DNA from: Paenibacillus sp. FSL R5-0766
GTDB lineage: Bacteria > Bacillota > Bacilli > Paenibacillales > Paenibacillaceae
Assembly: GCF_037971845.1 (NCBI RefSeq)
Contig: NZ_CP150227.1
Span: forward strand, 4,216,001 to 4,280,000
Reading direction: 5' to 3'
DNA: 64,000 nt
Every line of letters starts with the position of its first letter. Position 1 is the first letter of the stretch. Of this stretch, positions 1 to 8,940 are shown piece after piece. The notes beneath the pieces are model-generated. The model made no database searches and had not been told where the DNA came from. It worked only from the letters and a program-made list of their open reading frames with translations. A program made the translations under genes and the position numbers.

Positions 1-1486
1 CAACTGCTATCGCATCACTCGTTGGTGTTGGATCGCCCATGTCGTCCACGTTCACGGTTCCTGCATTGTTGGAAACAGCTTTCGCTGGTGCTGTAGAAGC
101 ACCCGGTGAGAATTGAGCCAACGCCTCAGCGTCTCCTTCTTCTTCTTTAATACCAAATATCGTAGACATGATTGCACCCACGATAAAGGCTAAAATCATA
201 CCCCCAAAGGAATACCAGAAGGTCTGTCCGATCAGGGAAGGAAGTCCTGGGAGACCACCGTTACCCGCAAGTACATACGCTTTCGCGCCAAAAGCAAGGG
301 CGAATCCGCCACCCACTGCACTACCAATCATGGCTGCAGCAAATGGTTTTTTGTATTTCATATTAACCCCGTACATTGCTGGCTCCGTTACACCCATGAG
401 TGCGGTGAAGCTCGTTGACAATGCCACGGTTTTGAGTTTTTTATCTTTTGCCCGGAAGAATACGCCGAGTGTTGCACCAGCCTGACCCATATTGGAGATA
501 AAGGTCAATGGCAAGAATTTATCGAAGCCCAGTGTAGCGATATTACTCAGGATGATCGGCACAAGTGCATAGTGCATTCCTGTCATAATAATGAGCGCCA
601 TCGCGCCGCCAAGAACAATACCTGCAATCAATCCGCCTTCATTCAGCAGCCAGTTGATGCCGCCAGACAATCCGCTACCTACAAATGTACCCAATGGACC
701 GATCGCAATCAGCGTTACCGGCACCATAACAAGTAAGGTAATCAGCGGCACAAGCAGCAGCTTGAGTGCAGCAGGGATAACGCGGTCAACCCATTTCTCA
801 ACATAGGACATCAACCATACTGCAAGAAGAATCGGGATAACCGATGAAGCATAACTTACTGCTGTAACCGGGATTCCCAAAAATCCAACCGATTCACCGC
901 TAGATAACAATGCTGTCATGTCCGGATACATGAGTGCAGTACCTAGTGCAATCGCAACAAACGGGTTACTGCCGAATTTACGAGCAGCGCTAACTGCAAT
1001 CAGTAAAGGCAGGTAGTGGAATACGCCGTCACCGATGGCTGAAAGAATACGATACGTATCCGTTCCGGCAGACATCCAACCTACGGACACGAATAGTGCA
1101 AGTAATCCTTTGAGCATACCTGCCGCAGTAATCGCTGGGAGCATCGGAGCAAAGACACCTGCGATTGTTTCAAAAATTTTCAGCACGACATTTTGTTTTT
1201 TATCCGACTTTGGCTCTTTCTTTTCTGTAGTTTGCTGGATTGCCGGATTTTCCTTCACCATGGCATCGAATACTTTTGCCACATCATTACCAATAATGAC
1301 TTGGAATTGATCTCCGGAAATATTCGTTCCCATGACCTTATCCAGTTTCTTGAGTGAGCCGTTATCAACTTTCTCGTTGTCTTTTAGATCAAAGCGCAAA
1401 CGTGTGACGCAGTGATACACCGAGTTAATATTGTTTGTTCCCCCAACGGCTTTAATGATCTCCTGCGCCGTTTCCTGATGTTTCAT
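1..1486 (-). CDS. bglP: Beta-glucoside-specific PTS permease, EIIBC(A), 3' end outside window
   Basis: Membrane permease of the phosphotransferase system that imports and phosphorylates an aryl-beta-glucoside-type sugar. The visible 495 codons start at an ATG preceded by GAGGAGG. The N-terminal EIIB domain has the phosphorylatable cysteine in CVTRLRF. It is followed by a long hydrophobic EIIC domain with several membrane segments (for example the GVTEPAMYG region). The last visible residues form a Thr/Pro/Asp linker, so an EIIA domain probably follows beyond base 1. A RAT/terminator lies in the leader and licT is immediately upstream, so expression is expected to need LicT antitermination. 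The exact sugar (salicin, cellobiose or other) cannot be read from the sequence. Confidence 0.9.
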   Translation of the reverse strand, partial: MKHQETAQEIIKAVGGTNNINSVYHCVTRLRFDLKDNEKVDNGSLKKLDKVMGTNISGDQFQVIIGNDVAKVFDAMVKENPAIQQTTEKKEPKSDKKQNVVLKIFETIAGVFAPMLPAITAAGMLKGLLALFVSVGWMSAGTDTYRILSAIGDGVFHYLPLLIAVSAARKFGSNPFVAIALGTALMYPDMTALLSSGESVGFLGIPVTAVSYASSVIPILLAVWLMSYVEKWVDRVIPAALKLLLVPLITLLVMVPVTLIAIGPLGTFVGSGLSGGINWLLNEGGLIAGIVLGGAMALIIMTGMHYALVPIILSNIATLGFDKFLPLTFISNMGQAGATLGVFFRAKDKKLKTVALSTSFTALMGVTEPAMYGVNMKYKKPFAAAMIGSAVGGGFALAFGAKAYVLAGNGGLPGLPSLIGQTFWYSFGGMILAFIVGAIMSTIFGIKEEEGDAEALAQFSPGASTAPAKAVSNNAGTVNVDDMGDPTPTSDAIAV

Positions 1487-1510
1487 GATGTTTTCCTCCT
1501 CATTTTTCCA

Positions 1511-1591
1511 ATAAAAAATACCCGAACGAATCTAGCGCATTTGGATGGCGCCATCTCATTCGGGTATTGCCTGATTGAACAGTAACAAGCC
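1511..1591 (-). promoter_or_regulatory. RAT antiterminator plus overlapping terminator before bglP
   Basis: On the minus strand a 29-nt element at 1563-1591 (GGCTTGTTACTG ... CAGGCAATACC) matches the ribonucleic antiterminator consensus bound by LicT/BglG proteins. It overlaps the left arm of a terminator: a 10-bp stem (AATACCCGAA / TTCGGGTATT, 1559-1568 with 1517-1526) followed by a T run. LicT binding to the RAT would block the terminator and let bglP be transcribed. Confidence 0.88.
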
Positions 1592-1618
1592 CATAGGATA
1601 TCCAGTTGTAATTTGATT

Positions 1619-2473
1619 CTATTGCGTGGACTTTTCGTCCCGCTTGGTTTTCATCAAACGTTCCAGATGGAGCGTTAGATATAACTGCTCAGAGTGAGTC
1701 ATGTCATACTGATAGTTCTTATGGATAAAAGTCTCGATCTTGCCGATACATTTGAATGTCTCCGGATAGTTTTTCCGAACCACTTCATATAAATATTCCT
1801 CAGCATCATCATGTGAAGAATGAGTAATGACACGTTGACAGAAATATTTCAAATGGGTGATGAAGCGGAAATAATTGACGCTATCTTCATCCAATTCGAC
1901 GTTGAAGTGATATTTGATGATATTCATAATCTCCTGCAACAGCTGCATCAGATGGGTAACATCGTTCATGGAATCATTGACTTCCGCATTGATAAAATGC
2001 AAGGCAATATTACAGATTTCATCTTTGGGAAACTCAATATCCAGTCTTTCCTTCAGCAAGGTCAGTGCTTCTCTGGCCACATCGTACTCCGCCTTATAGA
2101 AGTGCTGAACTTCCCAAGAAAGTGGATTACGAGTAATCATTCCTTTTTCCAAGCGTTGAACAGCAAAGTGAATGTGATCAGACAGCGAGACATAGATCCC
2201 GTCACTGATGGTTTTGTTCAATTGCGTTCGTGCCAGTGTCACAATATCATCTGTTGCCTGCAGAATCTCAATCGGCACTTCAGCTACGATGGATTTGAAT
2301 TTCTCATAGATTGATGCATCCTGAAGACGAAATACCTTCTCAATCCGCTCTTCATCAATCTCATCGCCTGCTTTGAACTTAAATCCGATACCCCGGCCGA
2401 GGATCAGTAGTTCCTGATTTTTGTCATCCACGGTACTGACAATATTGTTATTAAATATCTGTTTAATAATCAT
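1619..2473 (-). CDS. licT: LicT/BglG-family transcriptional antiterminator
   Basis: RNA-binding antiterminator of 284 residues that prevents early termination of beta-glucoside genes when its PTS sugar is present. The N-terminal co-antiterminator domain (about residues 1-55, starting MIIKQIFNNNIV) is followed by two PRD domains. Conserved histidines are visible in the LSDHIHFA and IALHFINAE motifs (PRD1) and in ITHLKYF and LTLHLERL (PRD2). The length is close to the usual 275-285. The ATG at 2473 was chosen because AGGTGGG lies just upstream and the N terminus then matches the family; an upstream in-frame extension would run through the leader terminator. It has its own RAT, so it autoregulates, and it precedes bglP. 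Confidence 0.93.
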   Translation of the reverse strand: MIIKQIFNNNIVSTVDDKNQELLILGRGIGFKFKAGDEIDEERIEKVFRLQDASIYEKFKSIVAEVPIEILQATDDIVTLARTQLNKTISDGIYVSLSDHIHFAVQRLEKGMITRNPLSWEVQHFYKAEYDVAREALTLLKERLDIEFPKDEICNIALHFINAEVNDSMNDVTHLMQLLQEIMNIIKYHFNVELDEDSVNYFRFITHLKYFCQRVITHSSHDDAEEYLYEVVRKNYPETFKCIGKIETFIHKNYQYDMTHSEQLYLTLHLERLMKTKRDEKSTQ

Positions 2474-2503
2474 TATGGACCCACCTGGTTTTTTTTGAGG
2501 AAT

Positions 2504-2579
2504 AAAAAAGGGCAAAACCAAAACAGAAATAATAAAATCATTTCCATAGTGGTTTTGCCCGCATTACCGGTAACAAGCC
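2504..2579 (-). promoter_or_regulatory. RAT antiterminator plus terminator in the licT leader
   Basis: The minus strand at 2551-2579 reads GGCTTGTTACCGG ... GCGGGCAAAACC, a close match to the LicT RAT consensus. The GGGCAAAACC arm (2551-2560) pairs with GGTTTTGCCC (2510-2519) and is followed by a T run, giving an intrinsic terminator that overlaps the RAT. This implies feedback control of licT by its own product. Confidence 0.9.
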
Positions 2580-2587
2580 TCGGAACT

Positions 2588-2616
2588 AATTTATCATAAC
2601 CTGAAAACGGTGTCAA
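2588..2616 (-). promoter_or_regulatory. Predicted sigma-A promoter of licT-bglP
   Basis: The minus strand has a perfect -35 TTGACA (2611-2616), a 17-bp spacer and a -10 TAAATT (2588-2593), placed directly upstream of the licT RAT. Confidence 0.65.
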
Positions 2617-2763
2617 CCCAAAAATAATACCGCTCTATTCCACTTCATTCCCTTACATGAGTCTTTTACCTACGCTTCCACGTTTAAGGGTTCATATGTT
2701 TTAATATTCGCATTTTGATGCAGATTCAAACGTCGTTATCCAACTCACTGCTTCGAACAAACT

Positions 2764-2789
2764 AAAGGCCCTTCTTTCGAAGGGCCTTT
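2764..2789 (-). terminator. Hairpin terminator after the metallophosphoesterase
   Basis: AAAGGCCCTTC and GAAGGGCCTTT form an 11-bp stem with a very short loop just beyond the stop codon of the minus-strand gene at 2795. The T tract is weak. Confidence 0.6.
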
Positions 2790-2794
2790 CATCA

Positions 2795-3895
2795 TTACTG
2801 GAACGTCACATTAATCTGTACAATCTCCGAACGACTACTAGTACGAATTGGAGGTCCCCAGAAGCCAAATCCTGAGGTTACGATGGAGTGCATAGAACCC
2901 TTTTGCAAATAACCCCAATCATTCTCGTAAATCGCTTGTGTAATGAACTGAGCAGGTGCAATCTGACCACGGTGGGTGTGACCAGATACGACCAGATCTA
3001 CATTATTCTGCTCCGCAATATCCAGATCATACGGCTGATGATCCATCATAAGTACCGGTTGGGTCAAATCAGTGCCTTGCATTAAAGTAGCTACTTCTGC
3101 CCGATCCTTCTCTGTTCGGTCTTTCCGACCAATGAGGGTGATCTTGTCATTCAGCACGATCTTGTCATCGTACAGAACTTGCATGTTGCTCTTCTCCAGC
3201 GCAGCAATCAGATCTTCAATCGGACCATCGAACTTATCGTGATTTCCGAGTGAAGCATAGACGCCGTATGGGGCCTGAATATCACTGATAATATCGGCGA
3301 TTCCGCTATTGAGGTACATATCCAGATTGTCATCAATAATATCTCCAGGATACAGCACCAGATCCGGCTTCAGTGCATTAATTTCCTCCACCATGCGTTT
3401 GGCATGTGCAGGGCCAGATAGAAGTCCGAAGTGCATATCGGCAGCCATGACAATGTTGAGCTTGTCTACACCTTCTACTTTTTTATCAATCTGGATATTA
3501 TACGTTCTCACTACAGGGCTGTAAGCGTTGAAAATTCCGTAACCCAATGTGGACACTAACAGCACCAGCGTAACAACTCCCGCCCATTTCTGTGTGTGAT
3601 GTCTTGGAATACGGGTTAATCTCAGCAACCACATCGTGAGGTGGACGACGGGCAGGATCAACAATAACAACGAGAAGATTGCCAGCCAGTAAGAACCGAT
3701 GATACCGAGGAACGAGATGCTTCCAAATAATCGTGCCAATATGAAGGAAGTGGCAAGGAATACAAGCGCAATAATATACAACCACCGAAATCTGGCGGAC
3801 ACGACAGGTTTCATCCAACTCCAACCGCTCCAGCCTATGTAGAACACTAATAAACCATATACAACCAAAAACAATATACCTGCTAATACAAACAT
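2795..3895 (-). CDS. Membrane-anchored calcineurin-like metallophosphoesterase
   Basis: Predicted hydrolase of 366 residues with about four N-terminal membrane segments (roughly residues 1-125) and a C-terminal metallophosphoesterase domain. The metal-binding motifs appear in order: DMHFG, GDIIDD, GNHD and GHTHRGQ. This resembles the YkuE/YpbG-type phosphodiesterases of Firmicutes. The substrate is unknown; phospholipid-type or nucleotide-type phosphodiesters are possible. The ATG at 3895 is preferred because the membrane segment begins there and GGAGG lies 11 bases upstream. A GTG at 3913 is an alternative. It is a single gene between the bgl and pentose phosphate genes. Confidence 0.85.
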   Translation of the reverse strand: MFVLAGILFLVVYGLLVFYIGWSGWSWMKPVVSARFRWLYIIALVFLATSFILARLFGSISFLGIIGSYWLAIFSLLLLILPVVHLTMWLLRLTRIPRHHTQKWAGVVTLVLLVSTLGYGIFNAYSPVVRTYNIQIDKKVEGVDKLNIVMAADMHFGLLSGPAHAKRMVEEINALKPDLVLYPGDIIDDNLDMYLNSGIADIISDIQAPYGVYASLGNHDKFDGPIEDLIAALEKSNMQVLYDDKIVLNDKITLIGRKDRTEKDRAEVATLMQGTDLTQPVLMMDHQPYDLDIAEQNNVDLVVSGHTHRGQIAPAQFITQAIYENDWGYLQKGSMHSIVTSGFGFWGPPIRTSSRSEIVQINVTFQ

Positions 3896-4065
3896 TCCCG
3901 GTCTAACCTCCACGTCAATAAGTTGTATTCTGAATTTTCATCAAGGACACAAGTCCGTCTGAACAAGTATAACGTAGTTGAAGGGTCAGATCACCTGTTT
4001 GCAAAAGCCAGATAGGTACATTTTATTACAATTTGATGATATTCAAATTCGTACCATAAACCAGA

Positions 4066-4126
4066 AAAAGCATTCCTGCAGTCGCCCTGAATAGTTAAAT
4101 TCAAAGACAACCGCAGGAATGCTTTA
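4066..4126 (-). terminator. Terminator after gnd
   Basis: On the minus strand AAAGCATTCCTGC pairs with GCAGGAATGCTTT across a loop of about 35 nt and is followed by a T run. It lies 16 bp past the gnd stop codon. Confidence 0.8.
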
Positions 4127-4141
4127 TTTTCGGAATTAAAA

Positions 4142-5560
4142 TTACTCGTTTGTGTCCATCCACTGGAAGTGGAATGAACCTTCTTTGTCCACACGTTTGA
4201 ATGTGTGAGCACCGAAGTAGTCACGTTGTGCTTGCAGCAAGTTTGCTGGCAAACGCTCTGTACGGTAGCTGTCGTAGTAAGAAAGAGCGCTGGAGAAGCC
4301 AGGTACCGGAATACCTTGTTTTACAGCAGCCGCTATAACTTCACGCCATGCACCTTGATAAGATTCAACGATGTTTTGGAAGTAAGGATCCAGCAAAAGG
4401 TTTTTGAGTTCTGCATCTTTGTCATATGCTTCTTTAATGTTTTGCAAGAACTGCGAACGGATGATGCAACCACCACGGAAGATCATGGCAATGTTACCGT
4501 ATTTCAGATCCCAGCCGTATTCATCGGAAGCTGCACGCATTTGTGCAAATCCTTGTGCATAAGATACGATTTTACTTGCAAACAGCGCTTTACGTACGTT
4601 CTCGATGAATGCTTTTTTGTCGCCGGAGAACGCTTCAGTCGCTGGTCCATTCAGGATTTTGCTAGCTGCTACACGCTCGTCCTTCATTGCAGACAAGAAA
4701 CGGGAAAATACGGATTCTGTAATCATGGACAATGGTACGCCGAGGTCAAGTGCACTTTGGCTTGTCCATTTACCTGTTCCTTTTTGCCCAGCAGCATCCA
4801 GAATAACGTCAACCATTGGTTTTCCTGTTTCCGGATCATATTTGGAGAAGATATCTGCCGTGATTTCGATCAGGTAGCTGTCCAGCTCCCCTTGATTCCA
4901 CTCGGTGAAGATCTCATGCAACTCTTCAACGGAAACGTTCAATACGGATTTGAGCAAGTGATAAGCTTCACCAATCAACTGCATATCTCCGTACTCGATA
5001 CCGTTATGCACCATTTTCACATAGTGTCCGGCACCGTCTGGTCCGATATATGTGCTGCAAGCGTCATCGCCAACTTTGGCAGAGATCGCTGTAAGGATCG
5101 GTTCTACCAACTGATAAGCACTTTCCTGACCGCCTGGCATGATTGCCGGGCCTTTCAGTGCGCCTTCTTCACCACCGGATACACCTGCTCCGATGAAGCG
5201 GAAACCTTTTCCTTCCAGTTCTTTACTGCGACGTTGTGTGTCAGGGAAGTACGCATTACCTCCATCGATAATAATGTCGCCTTGATCCAGATGAGGAAGC
5301 AGTTGCTCGATCGTTGCATCTGTTGCTTTACCTGCTTGTACCATGATCAGAATTTTACGCGGAGACTCCAGGGATTCCACGAATTCTTCAATAGTGAACG
5401 CACCTGTCAGGTTTTTCCCTTCTGCTTCTTTCAGAAGATCGTTCGTTTTCTCCGGGGAACGGTTAAATACCGATACCGAGAAACCTTTGCTTTCAATATT
5501 CAAAGCCAGGTTTTTACCCATTACTGCCAATCCAATAACACCAATCTGTTGTTTACTCAT
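4142..5560 (-). CDS. gnd: 6-phosphogluconate dehydrogenase, decarboxylating
   Basis: Cytosolic enzyme of 472 residues that converts 6-phosphogluconate and NADP+ to ribulose 5-phosphate, CO2 and NADPH in the oxidative pentose phosphate pathway. The N-terminal Rossmann motif [11 protein letters not shown] is present, as are the [12 protein letters not shown] motif, the catalytic [14 protein letters not shown] segment and the KGTGKWT signature. Length is as expected. The ATG at 5560 was chosen because GGGAGG is well spaced before it and the protein then starts [10 protein letters not shown]. It follows zwf and tal on the same strand and ends at a strong terminator, so the three genes probably act as one unit. 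Confidence 0.97.
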   Translation of the reverse strand: MSKQQIGVIGLAVMGKNLALNIESKGFSVSVFNRSPEKTNDLLKEAEGKNLTGAFTIEEFVESLESPRKILIMVQAGKATDATIEQLLPHLDQGDIIIDGGNAYFPDTQRRSKELEGKGFRFIGAGVSGGEEGALKGPAIMPGGQESAYQLVEPILTAISAKVGDDACSTYIGPDGAGHYVKMVHNGIEYGDMQLIGEAYHLLKSVLNVSVEELHEIFTEWNQGELDSYLIEITADIFSKYDPETGKPMVDVILDAAGQKGTGKWTSQSALDLGVPLSMITESVFSRFLSAMKDERVAASKILNGPATEAFSGDKKAFIENVRKALFASKIVSYAQGFAQMRAASDEYGWDLKYGNIAMIFRGGCIIRSQFLQNIKEAYDKDAELKNLLLDPYFQNIVESYQGAWREVIAAAVKQGIPVPGFSSALSYYDSYRTERLPANLLQAQRDYFGAHTFKRVDKEGSFHFQWMDTNE

Positions 5561-5620
5561 TATGTCCTCCCAATACTCCATTATTTATATAGTAAGTTGA
5601 AACGAATGAATGGTTATAGA

Positions 5621-6286
5621 TTATTGTACTGTTTTTTTCCAGTCTGCTGCAAATTTGTCCATACCTTGATCTGTCAGCGGGTGTTTGGAGATCTGTTCAA
5701 TGACGGAGAATGGAACAGTAGCAATATGTGCTCCAGCCATCGCTACACGTGTAACGTGATCCGGATGTCTTACAGAAGCAGCAATAATCTGTGCATCCAG
5801 GTTATGTGTACGGAACAATTCAGCAACTTTGGCAACCAATTGTACGCCATCTTCGGAGATATCATCAAGACGTCCCAGGAATGGGGATACATATGTTGCA
5901 CCAGCACGAGCAGCCAGAAGTGCCTGGTTCACAGTGAAGATCAACGTTACGTTGGTTTTCACGCCTTTTTTGGTCAAGTAACGGCAAGCTTCAAGTCCTG
6001 CAAGTGTCATTGGCAATTTGATCGTAATGTTTTTGTCGCTGTTGTTAATTTTGATCAATTCGTCTGCTTGTGCGATCATTTCTTCAGCAGTAAGTGCATC
6101 TGGTGTCACTTCCGCAGAAACGGACTCCACTTCAGGTACCAAACGCAAGATTTCTTCAATACGATCTTCGAATTTCACGCCTTCTTTGGCTACCAAAGAT
6201 GGGTTTGTTGTTACACCAGACAATACGCCGATTTTGTATGCTTTTTGGATATCTTCCACGTTAGCTGTATCGATAAAAAATTTCAT
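5621..6286 (-). CDS. tal: Transaldolase, short FSA-like type
   Basis: Transaldolase of 221 residues, the short single-domain class shared with fructose-6-phosphate aldolase, acting in the non-oxidative pentose phosphate pathway. It starts [13 protein letters not shown] with GGAGG upstream. The VTTNPSL motif lies near residue 25-31, the Schiff-base lysine is Lys90 in ITIKLPMT, and the C-terminal region has the TVPFSVIEQ segment. It sits between zwf and gnd with gaps of 36 and 60 bp, as part of the same gene group. True transaldolase rather than aldolase activity is inferred from family and context. Confidence 0.93.
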   Translation of the reverse strand: MKFFIDTANVEDIQKAYKIGVLSGVTTNPSLVAKEGVKFEDRIEEILRLVPEVESVSAEVTPDALTAEEMIAQADELIKINNSDKNITIKLPMTLAGLEACRYLTKKGVKTNVTLIFTVNQALLAARAGATYVSPFLGRLDDISEDGVQLVAKVAELFRTHNLDAQIIAASVRHPDHVTRVAMAGAHIATVPFSVIEQISKHPLTDQGMDKFAADWKKTVQ

Positions 6287-6322
6287 GATTTAATTACCTC
6301 CAGATATATTTTTTATTTTGGT

Positions 6323-7846
6323 TTAGAGATTTGCATTAACTGCCAAGGGGATGCTATCTGTAACTACAGACTCCTGATCCGCCGGCTCATCAAACCACCA
6401 GTGGTGACCTTCTTCTTCAAGCATAACATCTGATTCAGCCGGTCCATAGCTACCCGCAGGATACAGGTGAAGTGGTAACAGATTTTCCTGGAATGCATCC
6501 AGAATTGGCTGCACCCACGCCCATGACAATTCTACTTCATCCCAGTGGGCAAAGAAAGTTGGATCACCCAGCAAAGCATCACGAATCAGATTCTCGTAAG
6601 CTTCCGCGAGGTCACCTTTATCCGGAGAAAGATCGATGTGAACCGGTTTGAATTCACCTTTATTCTCAGGATCACTTGCATTCAGTTGCAATGTCATGCT
6701 CTGATCCGGACTCATCTCAATGACGAGCAGGTTTGGCTTGGAACCTTTGTTTTTCAGCACATTTGTCTGTCCTGAAGGTTCTTTGAATTCAATCACGATA
6801 CGTGTTGATTTCTCCTTCATTCTTTTACCCGTGCGAATGTAAAACGGAACACCACGCCAGAAGAAATCATCAATTTGCAATTTGGCAGCAATGAATGTGT
6901 CATTCATCGTATTTTCGGCTACACCTGGTTCAGCAGTATAAGCATTAACCGATTTACCTTGAATGTTGCCTTCTGCATACTGTCCACGGATGATGTTTGC
7001 GCCCACCGTTTGTTTTTGTAACGGCTGGATCGATTCCATAATGTGTTTTTTCTTCAATCCAACTTTTTCGGAAGTACTGTTGTAAGGAAGCTGAATCGCC
7101 ATCATCATGAGCAATTGCAACATATGATTCTGGAACATGTCTCGCACTGCACCAACATGATCATAATAGGATGCACGTTCTTCGACACCTACAGTCTCAT
7201 TCGCTGTAATTTGCACATTGGAGATGTAACGGTTGTTCCATAACGCCTTCATGATTGGGTTACTCTGATGCAACGTCTCCAGACGCTGTACCATCGGTTT
7301 GCCCAAATAGTGGTCAATCCGATAAATCTCTTCCTCCGTGAACGATTCGCTTAATTTGCGATTAAGGTCTCTAGCGGACTGCAGGTCGTGACCAAATGGC
7401 TTCTCGATGACGAGACGTTTCCAGCCCTCTGTGGAACCCAGTCCACTTTCTTGAATGTTCTCGGCAATCGGTTCGAAAAATTCAGGACCAACCGAGAGAT
7501 AAAACAAGCGATTGGACGGTATGCCAAGCTCAGCTTCTCTTTGTTCAACTAATCCCAACAGCTTTATATAATCTTCCTTATGGCTTATATTCAATACACT
7601 GTAGCGGAAAGCTTTCACAAATGACTTCACAACTTCAGGATCAGCTTGGCGTCTGGAAAATTCATTTAATGATTTTTCCACTTGTGCCTGAAAGAATTCA
7701 TCAGACCAATCTCTACGCCCCAGACCAATCAATGAGAAGGTTTCAGGAAGCTTCTGCTCAAGATATAAGTTATATAAGGCAGGATATATTTTTCTTTTGG
7801 CTAAATCGCCAGTTGCACCAAATAAAACAATGGTAGTTGGTTCCAT
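6323..7846 (-). CDS. zwf: Glucose-6-phosphate 1-dehydrogenase
   Basis: First enzyme of the oxidative pentose phosphate pathway, 507 residues, oxidising glucose 6-phosphate with NADP+. Visible motifs are the N-terminal nucleotide-binding GATGDLAKRKIYPALY, the EKPFGHDL segment and the active-site RIDHYLGKP. AAGGAG precedes the ATG. It is the first gene of zwf-tal-gnd and is divergent from a LysR-type regulator 112 bp away, which makes that regulator a candidate for its control. Confidence 0.97.
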   Translation of the reverse strand: MEPTTIVLFGATGDLAKRKIYPALYNLYLEQKLPETFSLIGLGRRDWSDEFFQAQVEKSLNEFSRRQADPEVVKSFVKAFRYSVLNISHKEDYIKLLGLVEQREAELGIPSNRLFYLSVGPEFFEPIAENIQESGLGSTEGWKRLVIEKPFGHDLQSARDLNRKLSESFTEEEIYRIDHYLGKPMVQRLETLHQSNPIMKALWNNRYISNVQITANETVGVEERASYYDHVGAVRDMFQNHMLQLLMMMAIQLPYNSTSEKVGLKKKHIMESIQPLQKQTVGANIIRGQYAEGNIQGKSVNAYTAEPGVAENTMNDTFIAAKLQIDDFFWRGVPFYIRTGKRMKEKSTRIVIEFKEPSGQTNVLKNKGSKPNLLVIEMSPDQSMTLQLNASDPENKGEFKPVHIDLSPDKGDLAEAYENLIRDALLGDPTFFAHWDEVELSWAWVQPILDAFQENLLPLHLYPAGSYGPAESDVMLEEEGHHWWFDEPADQESVVTDSIPLAVNANL

Positions 7847-7894
7847 CTTACCGTTCTCCTTCCAAGTAACTCTGGTTTCTTTGTTGTAGTTACA

Positions 7895-7912
7895 CTATAA
7901 TACGTTTTATAG
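7895..7912. promoter_or_regulatory. Inverted repeat between zwf and lysR
   Basis: CTATAA-N6-TTATAG forms a perfect dyad in the 112-bp divergent region. AT-rich dyads of this kind are typical LysR-family operators, so it may be the binding site of the adjacent regulator. The assignment is an inference. Confidence 0.45.
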
Positions 7913-7958
7913 CTATACAAGTAATTAATATATTTCACAGGAGCTATAGACCACATCT

Positions 7959-8843
7959 ATGACAACAAATTACGAACTATATAAAGTCTTTTATTGGGCC
8001 GCCAAAACGGGAAGTTTGACACAGGCTGCGAAAGCACTGTATATCACTCAACCCAGCGTCAGTCATGCCATTAAGCAATTGGAAGAGAGCTTTGGTCTTA
8101 CCTTGTTTTATCGAAATTCCAAGGGTGTAGCGTTGACACAGGAAGGTGCCAGTCTATATTCCTATATTGAACAATCCCAGATTCTGATCTCACTTGCGGA
8201 AGAAAAAATGGCCGCACTGAAGAATCTCGACAATGGAGAACTCCGGATTGGTGGCAGTGACTCCCTGTTCAAGCATTACATGCTGGCATATCTAGAGGAA
8301 TTCCACACCTTGTACCCTAACATCAAGCTACATCTGAGTCATGGAACCACACCGGAAGTCATTACGTTTCTGAAAGAAGGCAAGATCGACCTTGGTGTAG
8401 TTCGGATGCCCATTGTTGATCCACAGCTAGAAGTCAGGGAAAGTATTCAGTTGAAGGACTGTTTTGTAGCTGGGGAACGTTATGCTCAGTTGAAGGGTAA
8501 AGTCATGACACTTGAGATGCTTCTGGAGCATCAACTGATCCTCTTCTCCCGGAACAGCCGGGTTCGTATGGCTATAACCGAGTTGTTTAACAGTTATAAT
8601 TACACGTTGAAACCTGAGATTGAGGTTGGTAGCGTTGATCTGTTGATTGAGTTTGCGCGTCGAGGACTGGGGATTTCCTATGTCACACGTGAATTTATAT
8701 CCAAAGAGTTGGAGGAAGGTTCTCTCTTCGAAATTCAGCTTGATGTCCCGCTCCCCCCTTCCCATGTGGGGATTATGACCAAACGTAATATGCCAATTTC
8801 TCTGGCTGCCAACCGGTTTATGGATCTCATTTTCAAATCCTGA
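7959..8843 (+). CDS. LysR-family transcriptional regulator
   Basis: DNA-binding regulator of 294 residues. The N-terminal winged helix-turn-helix covers about residues 5-65 (GSLTQAAKALYITQPSVSHAI), and the rest is a periplasmic-binding-protein-like effector domain, normal in length. It is divergent from zwf with a dyad operator candidate between the two genes, so it may control zwf-tal-gnd and itself. The effector cannot be read from the sequence. Its stop codon is followed by a bidirectional terminator shared with cheA. Confidence 0.9.
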   Translation: MTTNYELYKVFYWAAKTGSLTQAAKALYITQPSVSHAIKQLEESFGLTLFYRNSKGVALTQEGASLYSYIEQSQILISLAEEKMAALKNLDNGELRIGGSDSLFKHYMLAYLEEFHTLYPNIKLHLSHGTTPEVITFLKEGKIDLGVVRMPIVDPQLEVRESIQLKDCFVAGERYAQLKGKVMTLEMLLEHQLILFSRNSRVRMAITELFNSYNYTLKPEIEVGSVDLLIEFARRGLGISYVTREFISKELEEGSLFEIQLDVPLPPSHVGIMTKRNMPISLAANRFMDLIFKS

Positions 8844-8872
8844 GTGGTCACAATGTCAAAAGGTACAACAAA

Positions 8873-8911
8873 GAGCCCCACCATCCAGTTAAGGATGATG
8901 AGGCTTTTTGG
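8873..8911. terminator. Bidirectional terminator between lysR and cheA
   Basis: GAGCCCCACCATCC pairs with GGATGATGAGGCTT, allowing G-U pairs, around a 6-nt loop. It is followed by TTTTT on the plus strand, and by a shorter T run on the minus strand. Confidence 0.75.
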
Positions 8912-8940
8912 CCTGCATAATGTTTGTGTTTATCTAACGA

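Noticed and set aside
4205..6433. A 742-codon open frame on the plus strand, opposite gnd and tal
   Set aside because: It is the exact antisense of two well conserved enzymes, is rich in Cys and Phe with no domain, and has no ribosome binding site. Long antisense frames like this arise from codon bias in highly expressed genes.
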